From assembly GCA_000787465.1 (NCBI GenBank), contig JSYX01000126.1, forward strand, positions 1 through 64,000: a stretch of 64,000 nt of DNA, read 5' to 3'. Of the stretch, positions 10,590 to 23,384 are shown piece after piece (position 1 is the first letter of the stretch; every line of letters starts with the position of its first letter). The notes beneath the pieces were generated by a model. That model worked only from the letters and a program-made list of their open reading frames with translations, was not told the DNA's origin and did no database searches. This DNA is from Thermomucor indicae-seudaticae. Its lineage: Eukaryota > Mucoromycota > Mucoromycetes > Mucorales > Lichtheimiaceae. Made by a program: the position numbers and the translations under genes.

Positions 10590-12257
10590 TTATTTGGGAT
10601 CACTGAAAATTTCCTTGACACCGCCGTTTTCGTGATCCAGTGAGTCGTTATCATCGTCCTTGACGTACCGAATCCAGTGGCACCCGAACATAGCATACAA
10701 GAACTCAACAGTAAATCCGGCCAGCGGGATAGTGAATGCAATGTTGATACTACGATGATCCTTCAAAAGGGCCATTAGCGTTGGGAACAGAGCACCACCC
10801 GCGACGCCCATAATGACTATCAAGAAACGAAAACCGTAAGCAATCAAGCATGTGTAAATCCTATACTAGAAAACATACCGAATGGTGCACCGCGCTTGTA
10901 GTTGCGACCCAAGTCTCGTGTGGCCAAAGCAAAATTCGTTGGGAACATGATACTCTCAAAGAACAGGATGACCATGAGGGCGTAGGTCGTGGGCGAGGTG
11001 TGCATAGCAATGACAAAGATAGTAGTGACGAGCGCAGCAACGGCATAAATCGCCAGGAGATGGTCGGCACGGATCCAGCGCATCAGCGCGGCACCGATAA
11101 AGCGACCAATCGTGAAGCACATTTGACCAAGCGACAAAACCACTGAACTCCAAGAGTCCTCAAAGCCGCCCACAATTGAACCGTAATAGATAAACATGGA
11201 TGCGATCGCGACCTGGACACCGGTGTAGATGAACTGTGTAATGGCACCAAGGATCAAATGCGGGGACAGTAATGAAGCTCGAGGGACCTTTTCGCCGGTC
11301 GCAGCCGCTTCGGCCATCATTTGAGCTTCTTCATCGAACTCGGGAATCTTTGCGAAGCAGAAGAATAAAGCAACGCAAAAGACGCCTAGATGATTTTTCG
11401 TGTTAGGGCACCCAAGGACGATCTTGCGCCGCCGTACACATCTTACCGCATCCAACACCAACATAGGTCCACTTTACAGAGTCCAAGTTACCAGTCGCGC
11501 TGTCATTGCCTCCAAAGAAAGCATAGGACGCCACGATAGGTGATATTGTTGTACCGAGACCATTGAAGCCTTGAGAGATGTTAATACGAAGAGATGCCCA
11601 GCGTCTTGAACCAATAATGGCAATGTAAGTATTAGCACCTAAAACAAAGGGGTCCCGTTCAGCGTGGGGACAAGTTGAACAAAAACGCAGGATTCAACAC
11701 TTGCAGTTTTCGAGCATAGCAAGCCCACTAGCAATGGTAAATAAGGAGCCAACAAAGCCTCCATAGGATCGATTGGTGGCAGCTGGATAAAAGCAAAAGG
11801 CACCCAGGACGTAGAGCATCAGTCCCAAGAGGATGGTCTTTTTATATCCAAACCGTTTCAGAATCAAACCGGCACTAGGGGAACAAAGTTAACAAGCTGT
11901 CTGATTTGCACTGCTTGTTCAGCCTTCACTCACATGGGACTGATGACAAAGTATGCACCAAAATAGGCCACTTGCATATAAGTCGTCTGTGTTGTAGCTG
12001 GAAAAAAGAACGAGATTAATCTCCCTATGATAAACTATTGTGCATCCAAGCTTGCTTTGCTTACTGATTCCCAAGACATTTTGAAAGTGTTTGTTCAAGG
12101 TATCCAGCAGACCGTAACTGAACCCCCACAGAAAGAAAAGTGTTGTGACCAAGGCACCGGGTATAAAGTAGCTCTCTTTCTGGCCTTCGTCATCCTCGGC
12201 CGTCTTTGGTGGAATGACGACGGATAGTATCCGGTTGCAAGTATCCTTAATACCCAT
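10590..12257 (-). CDS. Major facilitator sugar transporter, FucP/FHS type
   Basis: Plasma-membrane MFS transporter of the fucose-galactose-H+ symporter type. The N-terminus reads FFLWGFSYGLLDTLNKHFQNVL, the hallmark first helix of the group. Six exons run from the ATG at 12257 to the TAA at 10590-10592. Joined pieces include NVLGITTTQTTYMQVAYFGAY, GLILKRFGYKKTILLG and a long middle exon ending in RDLGRNYKRGAPF. The intron 11704-11639 starts with GC: only T|GCAAGT keeps the frame (MLENCANTYIAIIG), since the nearby GT creates a stop. The C-terminal tail is acidic and cytosolic. Family members take up hexoses such as fucose, glucose or galactose. The substrate here is unknown. The nearest gene is the RhoGAP, which is divergently oriented. 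Confidence 0.88.
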
Positions 12258-13535
12258 GATTTGTAAGGCAAGTAAGAAAAAAAGAATGAGAAGGAAGAAG
12301 AAGCAAGATTTATATGGGGACCACGCCGGTTCTTACTCAAAGCCATTCTGTCAGCGTACATACTATCCTTCCTTGGTGTGATTAATTGGGAACTGCTTGC
12401 GACCCGCCGATGACGGGAAATCCCAGGGAAAGCTGCCATATAGCCGCGGGTTCCCCCTCCCCCGCCTCTTTGATCTGATCCCAACATTAGGTAAACGGTC
12501 TTGATCTGGTCTCATATAGAATGAATCATCTTGTGTATGATCCTTCTTGCAGGAACATGTTACTGGATGGCTTCGGCGAATTTCTGCTCCCAGAATTGCT
12601 CGCCCGTCTATGATCTTGGGAGAACATTTTCTACAAACAGAAAGGATGAAATTTCCCCATGGGAAAAAAGCCTAAGCCAAGACATCTTGCGAGTGGGGAC
12701 CCCGCATTTTCCCACACGTGGTCACATGATGTAATGGAACGCATAGATCCTCGGACCAATGCTTATCTTGGTGCTGAAAAAACAGTTTGTTACGTAAGCA
12801 TGCCCCTTTTGCTACACAAGTCCTGTGCGATCTGCTCAAAATTCGGGAAGTGGACAAGATGTATACAGTCCAAATTATTGGGCCGCCGACTTGAAAAAGT
12901 GGACGCTCATCCTGTCGATCCAATGCTACAGTTCCGTTGAGGCCGTTTAAAGCCAGAGTTACACGTGTCGCATTTCCAATTTGCTATGGCAGCTTCCTTT
13001 GATGAAGCAAATAAAACGCAGAACGAATCGGCCTACTTAATGGCAAGAGCTTTGACCAGGTCTATATTTTACTGTCTCCCTAGGGAAGCGAAACGCTGCT
13101 ACTCATGTGTTTTAAACGATATTCCTATCTTCTCTTGCCTGAATACCCAAGAGTCTTATACTGTAGTCTAGAGCTCGTTACGAACAGGTCGCATATTGAT
13201 CTCTTGCCTTGACCATGCGCCTCCTGTGGTAGGGTACACTTTACAGATACAAACGATGCGGTTGATGTATATACGTCTCCTGGACAATGATGGTCAGTGA
13301 CACAGTAGATACGCGTGGGTCGCAGTTCTTTTGCTGATTGGGCGTTCTCCAAGACATCGATTTCCAAGGAGTCTTTCATGTAAGGTAATCCCAGACTGTT
13401 TTCCTGTACAGAATAAAGAAGTTTTAATGCATGTTTAACAAAGAATACTTGCCTCTATTCTCCAGAGAGTCCCGCAGTTGCAATCTACTTGTGTAGGGGC
13501 AGTTGTGATCCAAGCGTTTCGTCACTGCAGTTACA
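12258..13535. other. Intergenic between two divergent genes
   Basis: Presumed shared upstream region of the sugar transporter (-) and the RhoGAP gene (+). Short open frames on both strands show no domain. Early exons of the RhoGAP gene could extend into the last few hundred bases. Confidence 0.5.
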
Positions 13536-15397
13536 ATGGTTGAGATTGAATTCCGACATAGGGTTCAACGAGGGAGATGCGCGGCTACGCTGAAGCTTCC
13601 CTTTACCGTATAATGTCAAAAACTTTACCTTTATCCCCATATAGTCCCGAATACAAGGGAATCTCGACTCTCAATATCATATACGAGGCTGGTAAATGAC
13701 GCGACGGAAGGAAGGCTGCATTCGCATTTCAGCATGCTGATCAGCGGGTACTTGTTGACCCCAAATGTTGTCATAGGCCTCGACAGCGAGAGTCGCCCTA
13801 TTCTTGTTCTGTGTGCATCGAACTTGCCAGACCCAGAAACCATAAACTATGACCTGATTCTAGCGTAAGTGCTGGTAGAAGAAGCCAGCAGCATGGACAA
13901 GTGGGCTCATTCTGAACGTTTATTACGTGGTGCATAGCTTTATTATCGCACGACTGTATGTTTATCTGAGCCGTGTTCAGAAGCACAGAGAGGGACTTAT
14001 ATGCAAACTTTTTGTAACAGTGACGAGTTTGTGGAGAACGACTATGTCCTGGTCTTCTTTTCGTCACCAGCTCAATATCGACCACCATGGCTGTGGCTCC
14101 TGAAAGCCTACCGCACCTTGGATAGAAAGTAGGCCGTTGATCCAGTAGTGCTTTGTGCGGTGTGGACTTAATTCTCTTCTTATCCATAGATACAAGAAGA
14201 ATCTGAAGGCGCTCTACGTGGTTCATCTGGCTCGGACATACCGTATCATATTCGATTTGGCAAACAAAATCACAAGGTGAGTGAGACAGCATGTGGCCTG
14301 TGCGGGAAGCAAATGAATAACAATCACCAACGAACATATAAAGCCCAAAGTTTGCACGCAAGCTGCATTATCTTTCTTCACTCGATGAACTCCATGAATC
14401 TGTCCAGCTTTCCCCACAGTTTATACCCGAGCAAGTGAAAACCTATGACCGGCAGCTGAATCCATCGATATCGACTTCTTTAGGACGAAGGCAGTCGGCA
14501 CCGAGTGCGGTGTCTCTCGTGAAACGATCCTTGCCGTCATTAGCATTCGGATTGACGTTGGACCGTCTAGCCAAGTTGGAATTGGATCAACAGGGGCAGC
14601 AGGCTGCTCCATATATTCCGAAGGTTGTACGATGCTTGGTTGAGCACCTTCGGCAGAGAGGTACGTCGGTTTCGTTGCACTCCAAGGCTCGTAGGAATGG
14701 AGTGCGCTCAAGGCTGTGTTAGGCTTGGATGAAGAAGGTCTCTTTCGAAAATCCCCGTCTAGCGAAGAACTGAAGCGCGTAAAAGAAGCCTTCAACCAGG
14801 GTAGGTAACAAAATAAGGTGGTGCTCAACTATGGGTATCCTTATTATGTTATACCGTACAGGTGTAGACGTTGATCTTTCACAACACGACATCCATGTCT
14901 CTGCATCGTTACTTAAAGTCTTTCTACGAGAGTTAGGAGAGCCATTAATCACTGTTGAATTCTGCAGTGGGTTGGGTAAATTACCAGGTACATAGGCTGG
15001 CACATGCTGTTCAATGGTTGCAGAGCATTATTAATCGGTCGCGTAAATAGCAAACCCAGATCACTGCTCCAACGATGTTATCCAACGGGTGCAGACCAGG
15101 ATACGAGACACTTACGCCACCAAACCGCATGAACTGTCGTTAATGAGATACCTCTTTGATTTCCTCGACCAAGTTACCCAACATGCTAATAAGAACCGTA
15201 TGAACCACCACAACCTAGCTCTTGTTTTCGCTCCCAATATTATTCGTGAAGCCCAGTCTGTATCGCAACCCACACCGTCCACTCAAAAAGAAGCCGTGAC
15301 TACTGCGTCATTGTATCTAAAACAGATGAACGAGGCCATGATACTTGTGCAGCTATTGATTGCCAAGCACGAGACTTTATTATATCCTGAACCTTAG
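13536..15397 (+). CDS. Sec14/BCH-domain RhoGAP (ARHGAP1/Cdc42GAP-like)
   Basis: Multi-exon gene. The first half encodes a CRAL-TRIO/BCH lipid-binding domain: DSESRPILVLCASNLPDP (about 13770-13830), EFVENDYVLVFF and LKAYRTLDRKYKKNLKALYVVH (about 14020-14210), then SPKFARKLHYLSSLDELHE (about 14345-14400). The second half is a RhoGAP domain: FGLTLDRLAKL, an arginine-finger segment GLDEEGLFRKSPSS (from 14725), DIHVSASLLKVFLRELGEPLI (about 14888-14950) and MNHHNLALVFAPNII (about 15200-15245). It would stimulate GTP hydrolysis by Cdc42/Rho GTPases, so it may oppose the PAK kinase encoded next. The start at 13536 and several internal junctions (notably 13866-14010 and 14955-15060) are not settled, and two 5' introns would be only about 37-41 nt. 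The TAG at 15395-15397 is firm. Confidence 0.75.
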
Positions 15398-16555
15398 TGT
15401 GTGCATAGCGTTTTATGTAGTCCATACGCCTGTACTTTATTATGTAAACTTGTGAGTAAATGCGCGTTAGAAACGGTATTACAAACACACAATTATTGAC
15501 GGAGGCAGTTGCTCCAAAGGACAATTCAGAAAACAAGAGGACAATCAAGACTTTCGATACAATCATATTTGGCTCAAACCCGGAAGTGAGCCATGTACTC
15601 ATATTGGGATCACCATAAAATGCAGTTATTTGGGATACATGTACTTATAAAGCAACGTTGCGTAATTGGCCAATTAACGTGGCAAACATGCATCTCCATG
15701 CTCCTGTTGTCAAGAAACCTTAATAGGCCAACCGCACCACTTTGACATTGTCTGAGTTCAATTTTGTGTAACACAAACTTTGTTCATTGGTAAGCTCTCA
15801 GTAATCGCGATTTAATCGAATGCACCGGATCAAACACCCAAAAAAACAAAAAGTGATGATATCAGAGCCAGTTTTATCGCATGCATCCAGTCAGTATAAT
15901 CACGTAGCATTCATCGCGACGAGTAGCATAATGGCAGACCATAGTTTCTTCGAGATACGTCCCCGATAAAAATGATGTAGACACTTGTGTAATATATGCT
16001 ACGGAATAATAATAAGCCCCAGATCCAGGCATAAGGCCAAATTCTTTCTTTTCAATATGAACTATACCATCCTCCCGAACATTGGATGATGTATGGTATC
16101 TGTCGTGGAGAGATAATAGCTTCGATTGCCCCAAGATATGCCCCGGGCAATGGTTGCAGTAGATTCTTGGCTGCAGAATGGCTCTGTATTTGCGAGTTGT
16201 CGGGGTTTGTGCAGTATTCAAATGGCGCGTAGACTTCTTTACTTTCTCTTAACTTTTTTCCTCTGTTCTGTCCGAGAACTAAGTGGAGTCTCTTTTTTAT
16301 ATTACCTCGTACCACCAAAAGCGAACCCTCTCTTGCAAGCGACTACAGCCTTCTACTATTACAGTCCTAATAGCGTTCGGTCTTTCTTTGTCTTAAATCA
16401 GCAAACGTGAGTTTAGTTTACTGAGCTTTACTGCTACTACTGCTACTTTACTGGTCATCGTCTAACTGACATGAGCTTGCAGTCTCCGTCTCGCGCGCGC
16501 AACTTTCGAACCTCCGGTTGTTGCCTCGGACTAACACGGAAGCATTATTCATATC
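15398..16555. other. Intergenic, upstream of PAK kinase
   Basis: No gene seen. The last 150 bp before the kinase ATG are pyrimidine-rich with a CGCGCGCG-type run near 16492, a plausible promoter or 5' leader. Confidence 0.5.
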
Positions 16556-19037
16556 ATGTCTTCACCGACAAGTACCAAGGCCGCCTCGGGCCTTCATAGA
16601 TCACTGTCCGGCCATCTGCAACGATTACACATTCGAAATCAGGACAGTGACAATAGCGAAGAGTTCACAGACAAGTGTCCAGGTGCTCCAGGCAAGTGGT
16701 TTGTTTTTGGGCTATTTATTGCGATATAACAAACTTTTTCTCTTACTAACGAATATATAAACCATGCAGCACCGACCCGCCGCAAGTTTTCGTTACAATC
16801 CAAAGGATCACACTTCCGCCCAATGATCTATCAATACCCTGGTAAAGACAGCATAGAATCGATCCAGCCCATCAAACGATCAAAATCGCACATGACTGCG
16901 TCCACCAGCAAGTTATCCTCATCCAATTCCATCAGTAGTCGTCACCGCCACCACTCTCCACCTCCGGCCACCGCCACCACTACCACCAGCTCTTCTTTAG
17001 CCGCCTCATCATCCAGTGAAGAAGATTGCTTTACAGCAGAAGACCCATCAAATGAGAAGCAACACACTGCCAAAGATCGAACAACGTTCAAAAGCGTATT
17101 TGGCAAGATGGTCGGGAGCTTCAACGGTAAAGCAGCCAAAACTTGCACGAGGAAACTGCTGCAAAGTCATCTAATTTCTCTGCTTAGAACTCCTAAACAA
17201 AGATATCAAAGATAAGGAAATGGAGATATCAGGGCCATACAACGCAAAACATGAGATCCACGTTGGATTTGATCCGGATACCGGTGAATTTTCTGGTCTT
17301 CCTTACGAATGGCAAGTTCTTCTAAAGCAGAGCGGCATCACGAAGAAGGAACAGACACAAAACCCACAGGCAAGTATCTCTATCTATTTGGCGGGGTTTG
17401 GGGGCACTTGCTAACTTCTTTGTTATAGGCCGTATTGGACGCCATCGGATTCTATCAAGAGTCGTCCCAAAATTTCGAAGAATCCGTATATCACAAGATG
17501 GAAAAGGCTCATACTCCCACTAGCAGTGTCGCTCAGTGTTCATCATCCTACCAGCGCCTGTCGCCACCTGCATCACCTACAACGGAACTTCGACTACCAA
17601 AACTGTCCGTCCAACAACCGTCACCGCTGCTGCCGCAGGCGGCGCCCCTGTCCAAGCCCGTCTGGTCACCCGAACCGTCCTCGTCCGAATCCGAATCGGG
17701 CTCCATGCTCCGGATGCAAGAATACCTGAAACGCCAAAATATCCCCCATGATGCCGCAAGCAACAACAGTTATACCGCCTCCGTCACCACCACTACTTCT
17801 ACCACCAGCAGCAGCCATGCAGCCCGCGAATATGACATCAAGCGCAAGTTGAGCATGAAGCAACGTCGACCGCCGCCACCCGAAGGTCTGGGATCACCGT
17901 CTGTTGCCCGGCAACGCGCCAAGGAACGTGACACCAAAAACCGCATGAAGGACGCGGAAGTGATCGCGAGACTGAAGGCGATCTGCATCGAAGACGACCC
18001 GACCAAGATTTACAAGAACATGATCAAGATCGGACAAGGGTAATCTATCTATCTGTTTGATTATTACAGGATTGATTGATTTGGAATTGGTTTCTAGTGC
18101 ATCTGGAGGTGTCTATACGGCGCACGCTGAAGGGCAAGAACTTCCAGTGGCGATAAAACAAATGAACTTGGAGCAGCAGCCAAAGAAGGAATTGATCATC
18201 AACGAGATCCTTGTGATGAAAGAAGCAAGGCATAAGAATATTGTGAACTACATTGATTCGTACATCTGGCGAGGCGATCTGTGGGTTATCATGGAGTACA
18301 TGGAAGGCGGGAGCCTGACGGATGTGGTGACACACAGTATGATGGTGGAGAACCAAATCGCGGCGGTGTGCAAGGAAGTTCTGGCTGGTTTGTGCCATCT
18401 GCATGCAAACGGCGTGATTCACCGCGATATCAAGAGCGACAATGTGCTATTAAGCATGAATGGTGACATTAAACTCAGTAAGTAAAGAAGAACCCTTTTG
18501 TGAGAGGAGTAGGAAACTAATATACTCGTTGTATAGCTGACTTTGGCTTTTGCGCACATCTGAACGATATCAATTCCAAACGAACTACCATGGTCGGAAC
18601 GCCCTACTGGGTGAGTTTGTAGTTAAATCAAGCGAGCGAGATGGTGATGAGGATATACATGGCTCATATCGATTGTATAGATGGCCCCGGAAGTTGTCAC
18701 AAGAAAGGAATATGGCCCAAAGGTGGATGTCTGGAGTCTGGGCATCCTCACCATTGAGATGATCGAAGGAGAGCCGCCGTACCTGAACGAGAACCCGCTG
18801 CGAGCACTCTACCTCATTGCAAATAACGGCACGCCGACACTCCAAGAACCGCAATACATCATCCCTGTCTTTCGTGATTTTCTGGACAAGTGCCTCGACG
18901 TGGATGTAGAAAGAAGGCCAACCGCGGCCGAATTGTTACGGCACCCGTTTCTAGACCTTGCTGGCCCCGTTTCCTGTCTTGCCCCTCTTATCCGGTCCGC
19001 GCGTCGAGCGGCGGCGAACCGTAATAATTATCCATAG
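16556..19037 (+). CDS. p21-activated kinase (PAK/Ste20 family) with CRIB domain
   Basis: Seven exons give about 695 residues. Exon 1 starts at the ATG at 16556. A Ser/His/Thr-rich linker follows. The CRIB/PBD domain (exon 3 into exon 4) reads [29 protein letters not shown] and [12 protein letters not shown], and binds GTP-Cdc42/Rac. A Pro/Ser-rich hinge precedes the kinase domain: VAIKQM (ATP lysine), HRDIKSDN (catalytic loop), DFGFCAHL and GTPYWMAPE. There is no PH domain, so it is Ste20/PAK1-like rather than Cla4-like. Introns include 17370-17428, which begins with GC (CAG|GCAAGT) and whose removal rebuilds the CRIB region exactly. The first intron can use GT at 16683 or GC at 16692, differing by three residues. 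Expected roles are polarity, mating and MAPK signalling. Confidence 0.93.
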
Positions 19038-19511
19038 CTGTCTTCCTTTGCCCCCCTCTCTCTTTCTCTCTGTCCCTCTCGCCCCCTCTCTTTCTTCTCT
19101 TTCGACCTTTCTTGTAAAAAAATAAACGGTATTATGGTCGTTAATATTATTAATATTAATATTAATATTATTATTATTGAATCCTATATGCAAACAGTTG
19201 CAACTGCTCTTGACTTTTGAGCATACGATGCCGTCAAAGTCGAAGTTTTTGTGTAATGCTCATGTCAGACAAGAACGCATAAACTTCAATCCTTACTGAT
19301 GCAGCAAATGCATAAGCATGCTGTAAACTAGCTCTCAGCAATCATCAGCGGCAATGTTAAGCAACAGTCCCTATGGTTTAGAAACTCCCATTATTGCAGC
19401 TCATCCAGGCATCGGCAAAAGGGTCAGCATATATCCTATTTCGCTCTCCTCATGAAACACCATATAAGTTTGTTTGTTACAAAATCTATGGTACAATGAT
19501 TAAAATATATC
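19038..19511. other. 3' region with simple repeats
   Basis: A CT-rich tract (about 19050-19110), an AATAAA-like signal near 19120 and an imperfect (ATT)n/(AATATT)n tract at about 19140-19180 follow the kinase stop. The rest, up to the convergent carrier gene, shows no gene. Confidence 0.6.
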
Positions 19512-20909
19512 CTAGTTCATTGCTTTCATCGCCACTTCGTATGCAAAGAAGGTAGCAGCATTCGCTGGGAATGCTCTTGCCATCGTTGGTCCAAGACCTT
19601 GTACAAAGGCTTTCGGACCCGCTGTACGAATAACAGACCGGAATGCCTCCCGTGCGGATGAGTATCTGCAGTAGCTTTTTCGTTAGCAAGGCTTTAGCGC
19701 ATGAATTAACGGGATGAAACGAACCTTGCATCATTTTGGTAACGACTCTTGATGACGTCCTGTGGGTATGCGGGGATCCATGCGCCAAAACCGGCAAGAC
19801 CACCAGCCATCAGCAGCTCAAACGTCGATAATTGCTCCTCATCGGGGTTCTTTTTGAACGACTGCATCAAGCGCTTCAATCCCTCATAAGTGACTAGTGA
19901 AAAAAAGAGGCATCAGCAAGGAAATCAAACGCGGTCGTCTCGAAACTTACCAAAGTAAAGATAGTAACTTGGTATATCTCTTAGCAGAGTTACACTTATA
20001 CCACGGTAAAGACCCTGAAGACCTTGGCTACGTGCAGTTCGAATACCACAGTCAAGAACGCCCTTGTACTAAAAGCATACCCACTTTTAGCCTTTTGCTA
20101 GATTGCCTTGACATATTGAAATGCTTACCGGTGGTTCCAATTTTCCATTGGCTCCAATCACACCCGCCGGATCCTGTACTTGTAACTTGACCTTGAGCAG
20201 TTCGATCGGACAGTTGAAGAAAGCCATGACTGCACCAGCAAGACCACCCGCAATACCAATTTCATCTATTTGTTTTTGCATGTCAGCAATGATATCAACA
20301 ACAATCACGTTGCTGGATACTTGCTTAATGAAAGCGTCTTGGACTCGTCTCCCTTTTGCAACAGGCGTCTAAAGTAACCGTTGGACATGAAAACAACAGC
20401 ATTGCTTGGTTTTCATCAACTCGTCAACAAATGATACTTCTTCCATTTCTTTTGTTGCCTATTTTTGCTTACCAAAAACCAATGCCAGCCAGTGGAGAAG
20501 CTACGCCACGGTACAAACCCTTGGGCTATTGCAACAAAATTTTTGTGTGTGTCAGCACAAGCCGGACCTGACTTGGATTTGCCCTGACTGACTGACTGAC
20601 CCCTTCTTGTCTCACGAGCGATTGGAAACAATCCACAGCATTTCGATAGATCGGTGGTGAAGGTTGAGTCTGTAGCCGAACCTTGATGGTGTCAAAAGGA
20701 TGACCTGTACGATCGGCCCCATGTCAGTAACCCAACCTCGTCGAGAAAAGCAATAAAGGCGGCATATTACCAACAACAACTTGGGCCCAGCCACCAAAGG
20801 TCCCCGCAATAAGGTCCTTGGCAAGAGCTGGGATCGCTAAACCCGTAGCTGTTGCCTGGATAGGAGCGTCCGTGACAGCCACCACCGCATCGGCATTGCT
20901 TGTTGCCAT
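19512..20909 (-). CDS. Mitochondrial carrier family protein (YMC1/ORC-like)
   Basis: Inner-membrane solute carrier with the three-repeat SLC25 layout. Start ATG is at 20909. The first repeat reads [28 protein letters not shown], the second [25 protein letters not shown], the third [27 protein letters not shown], covering the three PxD/ExxK motifs. The end is MKAMN at 19512. The closest-looking group is the YMC1/ornithine-carnitine carriers. The substrate cannot be fixed by eye. At least five introns are present. The one at 20324-20266 begins with GC (A|GCAAGT); its removal joins KTLSL to NEIGIAGG. It is convergent with the PAK kinase and divergent from the tra2-like gene. Confidence 0.85.
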
Positions 20910-21062
20910 TGCACGCTCAGTAGCAGGTTAGAGAGAGAGAAAAAGAAAAATGCAGGTCCCGAAACACTGCAAAGAAAAGTCCCGCTCATTGTCGAGTCAT
21001 TCAGAGCAAAGCAGAAAGAAGCATTCTCGTACAGAGTCAAATCACTATCTTTCAGGAACACA

Positions 21063-21428
21063 TCAAAATCTGACTTCGTCAACCGTTGACCAGTCATATA
21101 TCCATGGAGAAATCAGGTAGCTTCCCTGTTCTTCGTTGGTTTTGAAATCAGGCAGTACCTTCAGGAACACGTCATGTCTAAAGCGGTATAACACAGATCC
21201 ACGTATTTTCGAGGCTCCATTTATGCAAAATCGTCCCTTGATAGCTATGGCTTTCTCATCCTGTAACAAAATATCATTATGAATATGGAAGGAGCCAGTA
21301 TTAGTTAGTTGCCGATCGGTATGCATCTTTGGGTAAGCCGAAGGTACATCTGATTCAGAAGCGGGTATAAACCGCACACCATTCGATAAAGGTATTTTTC
21401 GCGAATTCAGCTTTCTTTTTCCCAGCAT
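21063..21428 (-). CDS. Possible small gene, unknown product
   Basis: An ATG at 21428 opens a 121-residue basic frame (MLGKRKLNSRKIPLSNGVRF ... WIYDWSTVDEVRF). It lies between the carrier and the tra2-like gene and has no recognised domain. It could be one exon of a small spliced gene or chance open sequence. Nothing else supports it. Confidence 0.25.
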   Translation of the reverse strand: MLGKRKLNSRKIPLSNGVRFIPASESDVPSAYPKMHTDRQLTNTGSFHIHNDILLQDEKAIAIKGRFCINGASKIRGSVLYRFRHDVFLKVLPDFKTNEEQGSYLISPWIYDWSTVDEVRF

Positions 21429-21828
21429 TGTTGTCAAGTAGCATTTGGAGAACGTCTATGTCAGAGTGAAGCCCGCGTGTTAAGTGTCGTGCCGTTTTGC
21501 TCGAGTCATTTGACATTGACAGTCAGACAATAAGTATTGCGACACTTCTTTTTTACATGGTTTATTCAAATTGTAATACAGAACTTCGATTCCTCGCATA
21601 CTGAATTTGCAGATCAACGCAACCTCTTTGGCAGACTGCTTACGAATCACTGAAGAGGTGTTTGCGGGATTTCAAGTCCAGCACACAAATGATTGGACAA
21701 AAGCGCTTCACGAGTGTGGCTGAAAAAATGTTTTACGGAGAATGAAATGTGAGCGTGTCAAAAAAAAAGTCCCGGTGGGCAGCCCAGGAAAATTGCGCGT
21801 TTTTCTTCTCTTCTTTCGTTAATTTGTG

Positions 21829-23384
21829 ATGGACGATTCGCACAATAGCGCCGTATGTTACAATTAACTTTCCTTGTTGTCACTTTGAAAAAATTCTTAC
21901 TGGTTTTCTTACAGGAACCCGCACCGTTTGACGAGGACTACCGTCGTGGCAGTTATGATCGACAAAAATCGCCATCTGCCCGAGCTGATGTAGATCCATC
22001 TGACGCAGCGCCCGAGCGAGCTTCGTCTCGTGAACGGGACCGTTCGCGTAGCCGCACCCCTGACCGTCGTTATAGTGATCGTAGTCGCAGCCGTAGTCGT
22101 AGCCGCAGCCGCAGCCGCACCCGTACGCCCCGTAGTCGATCGCGCGGTAGAGATCGTACCCGTAGTCGGTCTCGGTCCCGCAGCTACAGTCGTTCTCGGT
22201 CTCCACCTCGCCGTCGCTATCGACGCGACTACTCTCGCAGCCCATCGCGTTCACGCTATCGGTCGAGGACCAGAAGCAGAAGGTAAGAGGCTTTTTCCCT
22301 TTTGTTCAAAATTTGACTGTCATCGTCTGTGTGGGGTGAGGGCCCGTTATGTCTTTTTTTTCTGCTTGCTATCACTCTCGATAGAGAAAATGAGTTCCTT
22401 ATTCCACCCACTGCTCAGAAAATTGTAGTTATCAGGGGGGAAAAGTGAAGAAAAAGGTTTTCAAGAGTGGGGTTAGAAGGTTCAAGGCCGAAGCAGCCAA
22501 GCCGAAATAACAAGGATATTCAAGATGCTTTTTATTCTTTCGCGTCTATTTTGTTTCCTCCCTCCCTCCCTCCCTCTTTTTTGCAAGTCGGCAAGAAAAC
22601 TGATAAATCCATCAACAACATAGCCGTACGCCACCACGCCGCCGTCGCTATGACGACAGGTCGCCGCCACCACGAACATACCGCACGCGTCGCTCTGAGT
22701 CGTCCCGCAGAAGGTGAGTTTGTTACCGCGATATTTGCTGTCTTGATCCTTGGCTGACATTCAAAATTTCAGGAAGGAAAAGGAGTTCCACGGCACTCGC
22801 GTAAGTCTTTTATACACACTTGCAGTTATTGCTCAGCTACAATGTTATCGGATATATAGGAACATCCAGAGAAATCGAATATCCTTGGTGTCTTTGGTTT
22901 GAGTCTCATGACCCGTGAAAGAGACTTGGAGAAGGTGTTCAGTCAATATGGTCCGCTGGACAAGGTCGTGGTGGTTTATGATCACAGGGTAGGACAACTA
23001 AAACTTTCGCGCTTGGCTTGAGTGGAAATTAACCTTCTTGGCTGGTGTAGACCGGCAGATCGCGTGGGTTTGCTTTCATCTATTTTGAACGTGAAGAAGA
23101 TGCTGAAAAGGCGCGTGACGCAACCAACGGTTTGGTAAGTCTATGAGGAGAAAAGCTTATCAAAGAATATAGTGTAGTAATAGCATTTTATGCAGGAAAT
23201 TGACGATCGCCAAATTCGTGTCGATTACTCTGTGACTCATCGTCCTCATACACCGACTCCGGGAGAGTATATGGGCGTGAAGCGTCGCAGTGACCGTGAT
23301 CGCCGATACAGATATCGATCTCCCCCTAGACGCAGTCGACGATACTACAGATCGCGAAGCCGTAGCCGTTCCTGGTCTCGTTAA
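21829..23384 (+). CDS. tra2: Transformer-2-like SR splicing factor
   Basis: RS-RRM-RS architecture typical of Tra2. Exon 1 (21829-21852) encodes MDDSHNSA. Exon 2 encodes a long Arg/Ser domain. A single RRM follows across exons 5-7, with RNP2-like [10 protein letters not shown] and RNP1-like SRGFAFIYF, then [13 protein letters not shown] short C-terminal RS tail ([11 protein letters not shown]) ends at 23384. Exon 4 (22773-22800, [10 protein letters not shown]) is tiny. Six introns are predicted. Five are 59-72 nt but the second (22283-22623) is 341 nt and carries purine-rich GAAGAA-type sequence. Tra2 proteins bind GAA-rich exonic enhancers and recruit spliceosomal factors in the nucleus. Confidence 0.92.

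Noticed and set aside
13798..14361. 187-residue minus-strand frame
   Set aside because: Antisense to several exons and introns of the Sec14-RhoGAP gene, whose protein is conserved on the plus strand.
18057..18485. Start of the PAK kinase domain as a separate gene
   Set aside because: The apparent start lies inside the intron 18040-18097. Splicing joins it to the CRIB-containing exons with correct phase.
22030..22428. 132-residue Val/Ala-rich frame
   Set aside because: Frame-shifted shadow of the Arg/Ser codons of tra2 running into its second intron.
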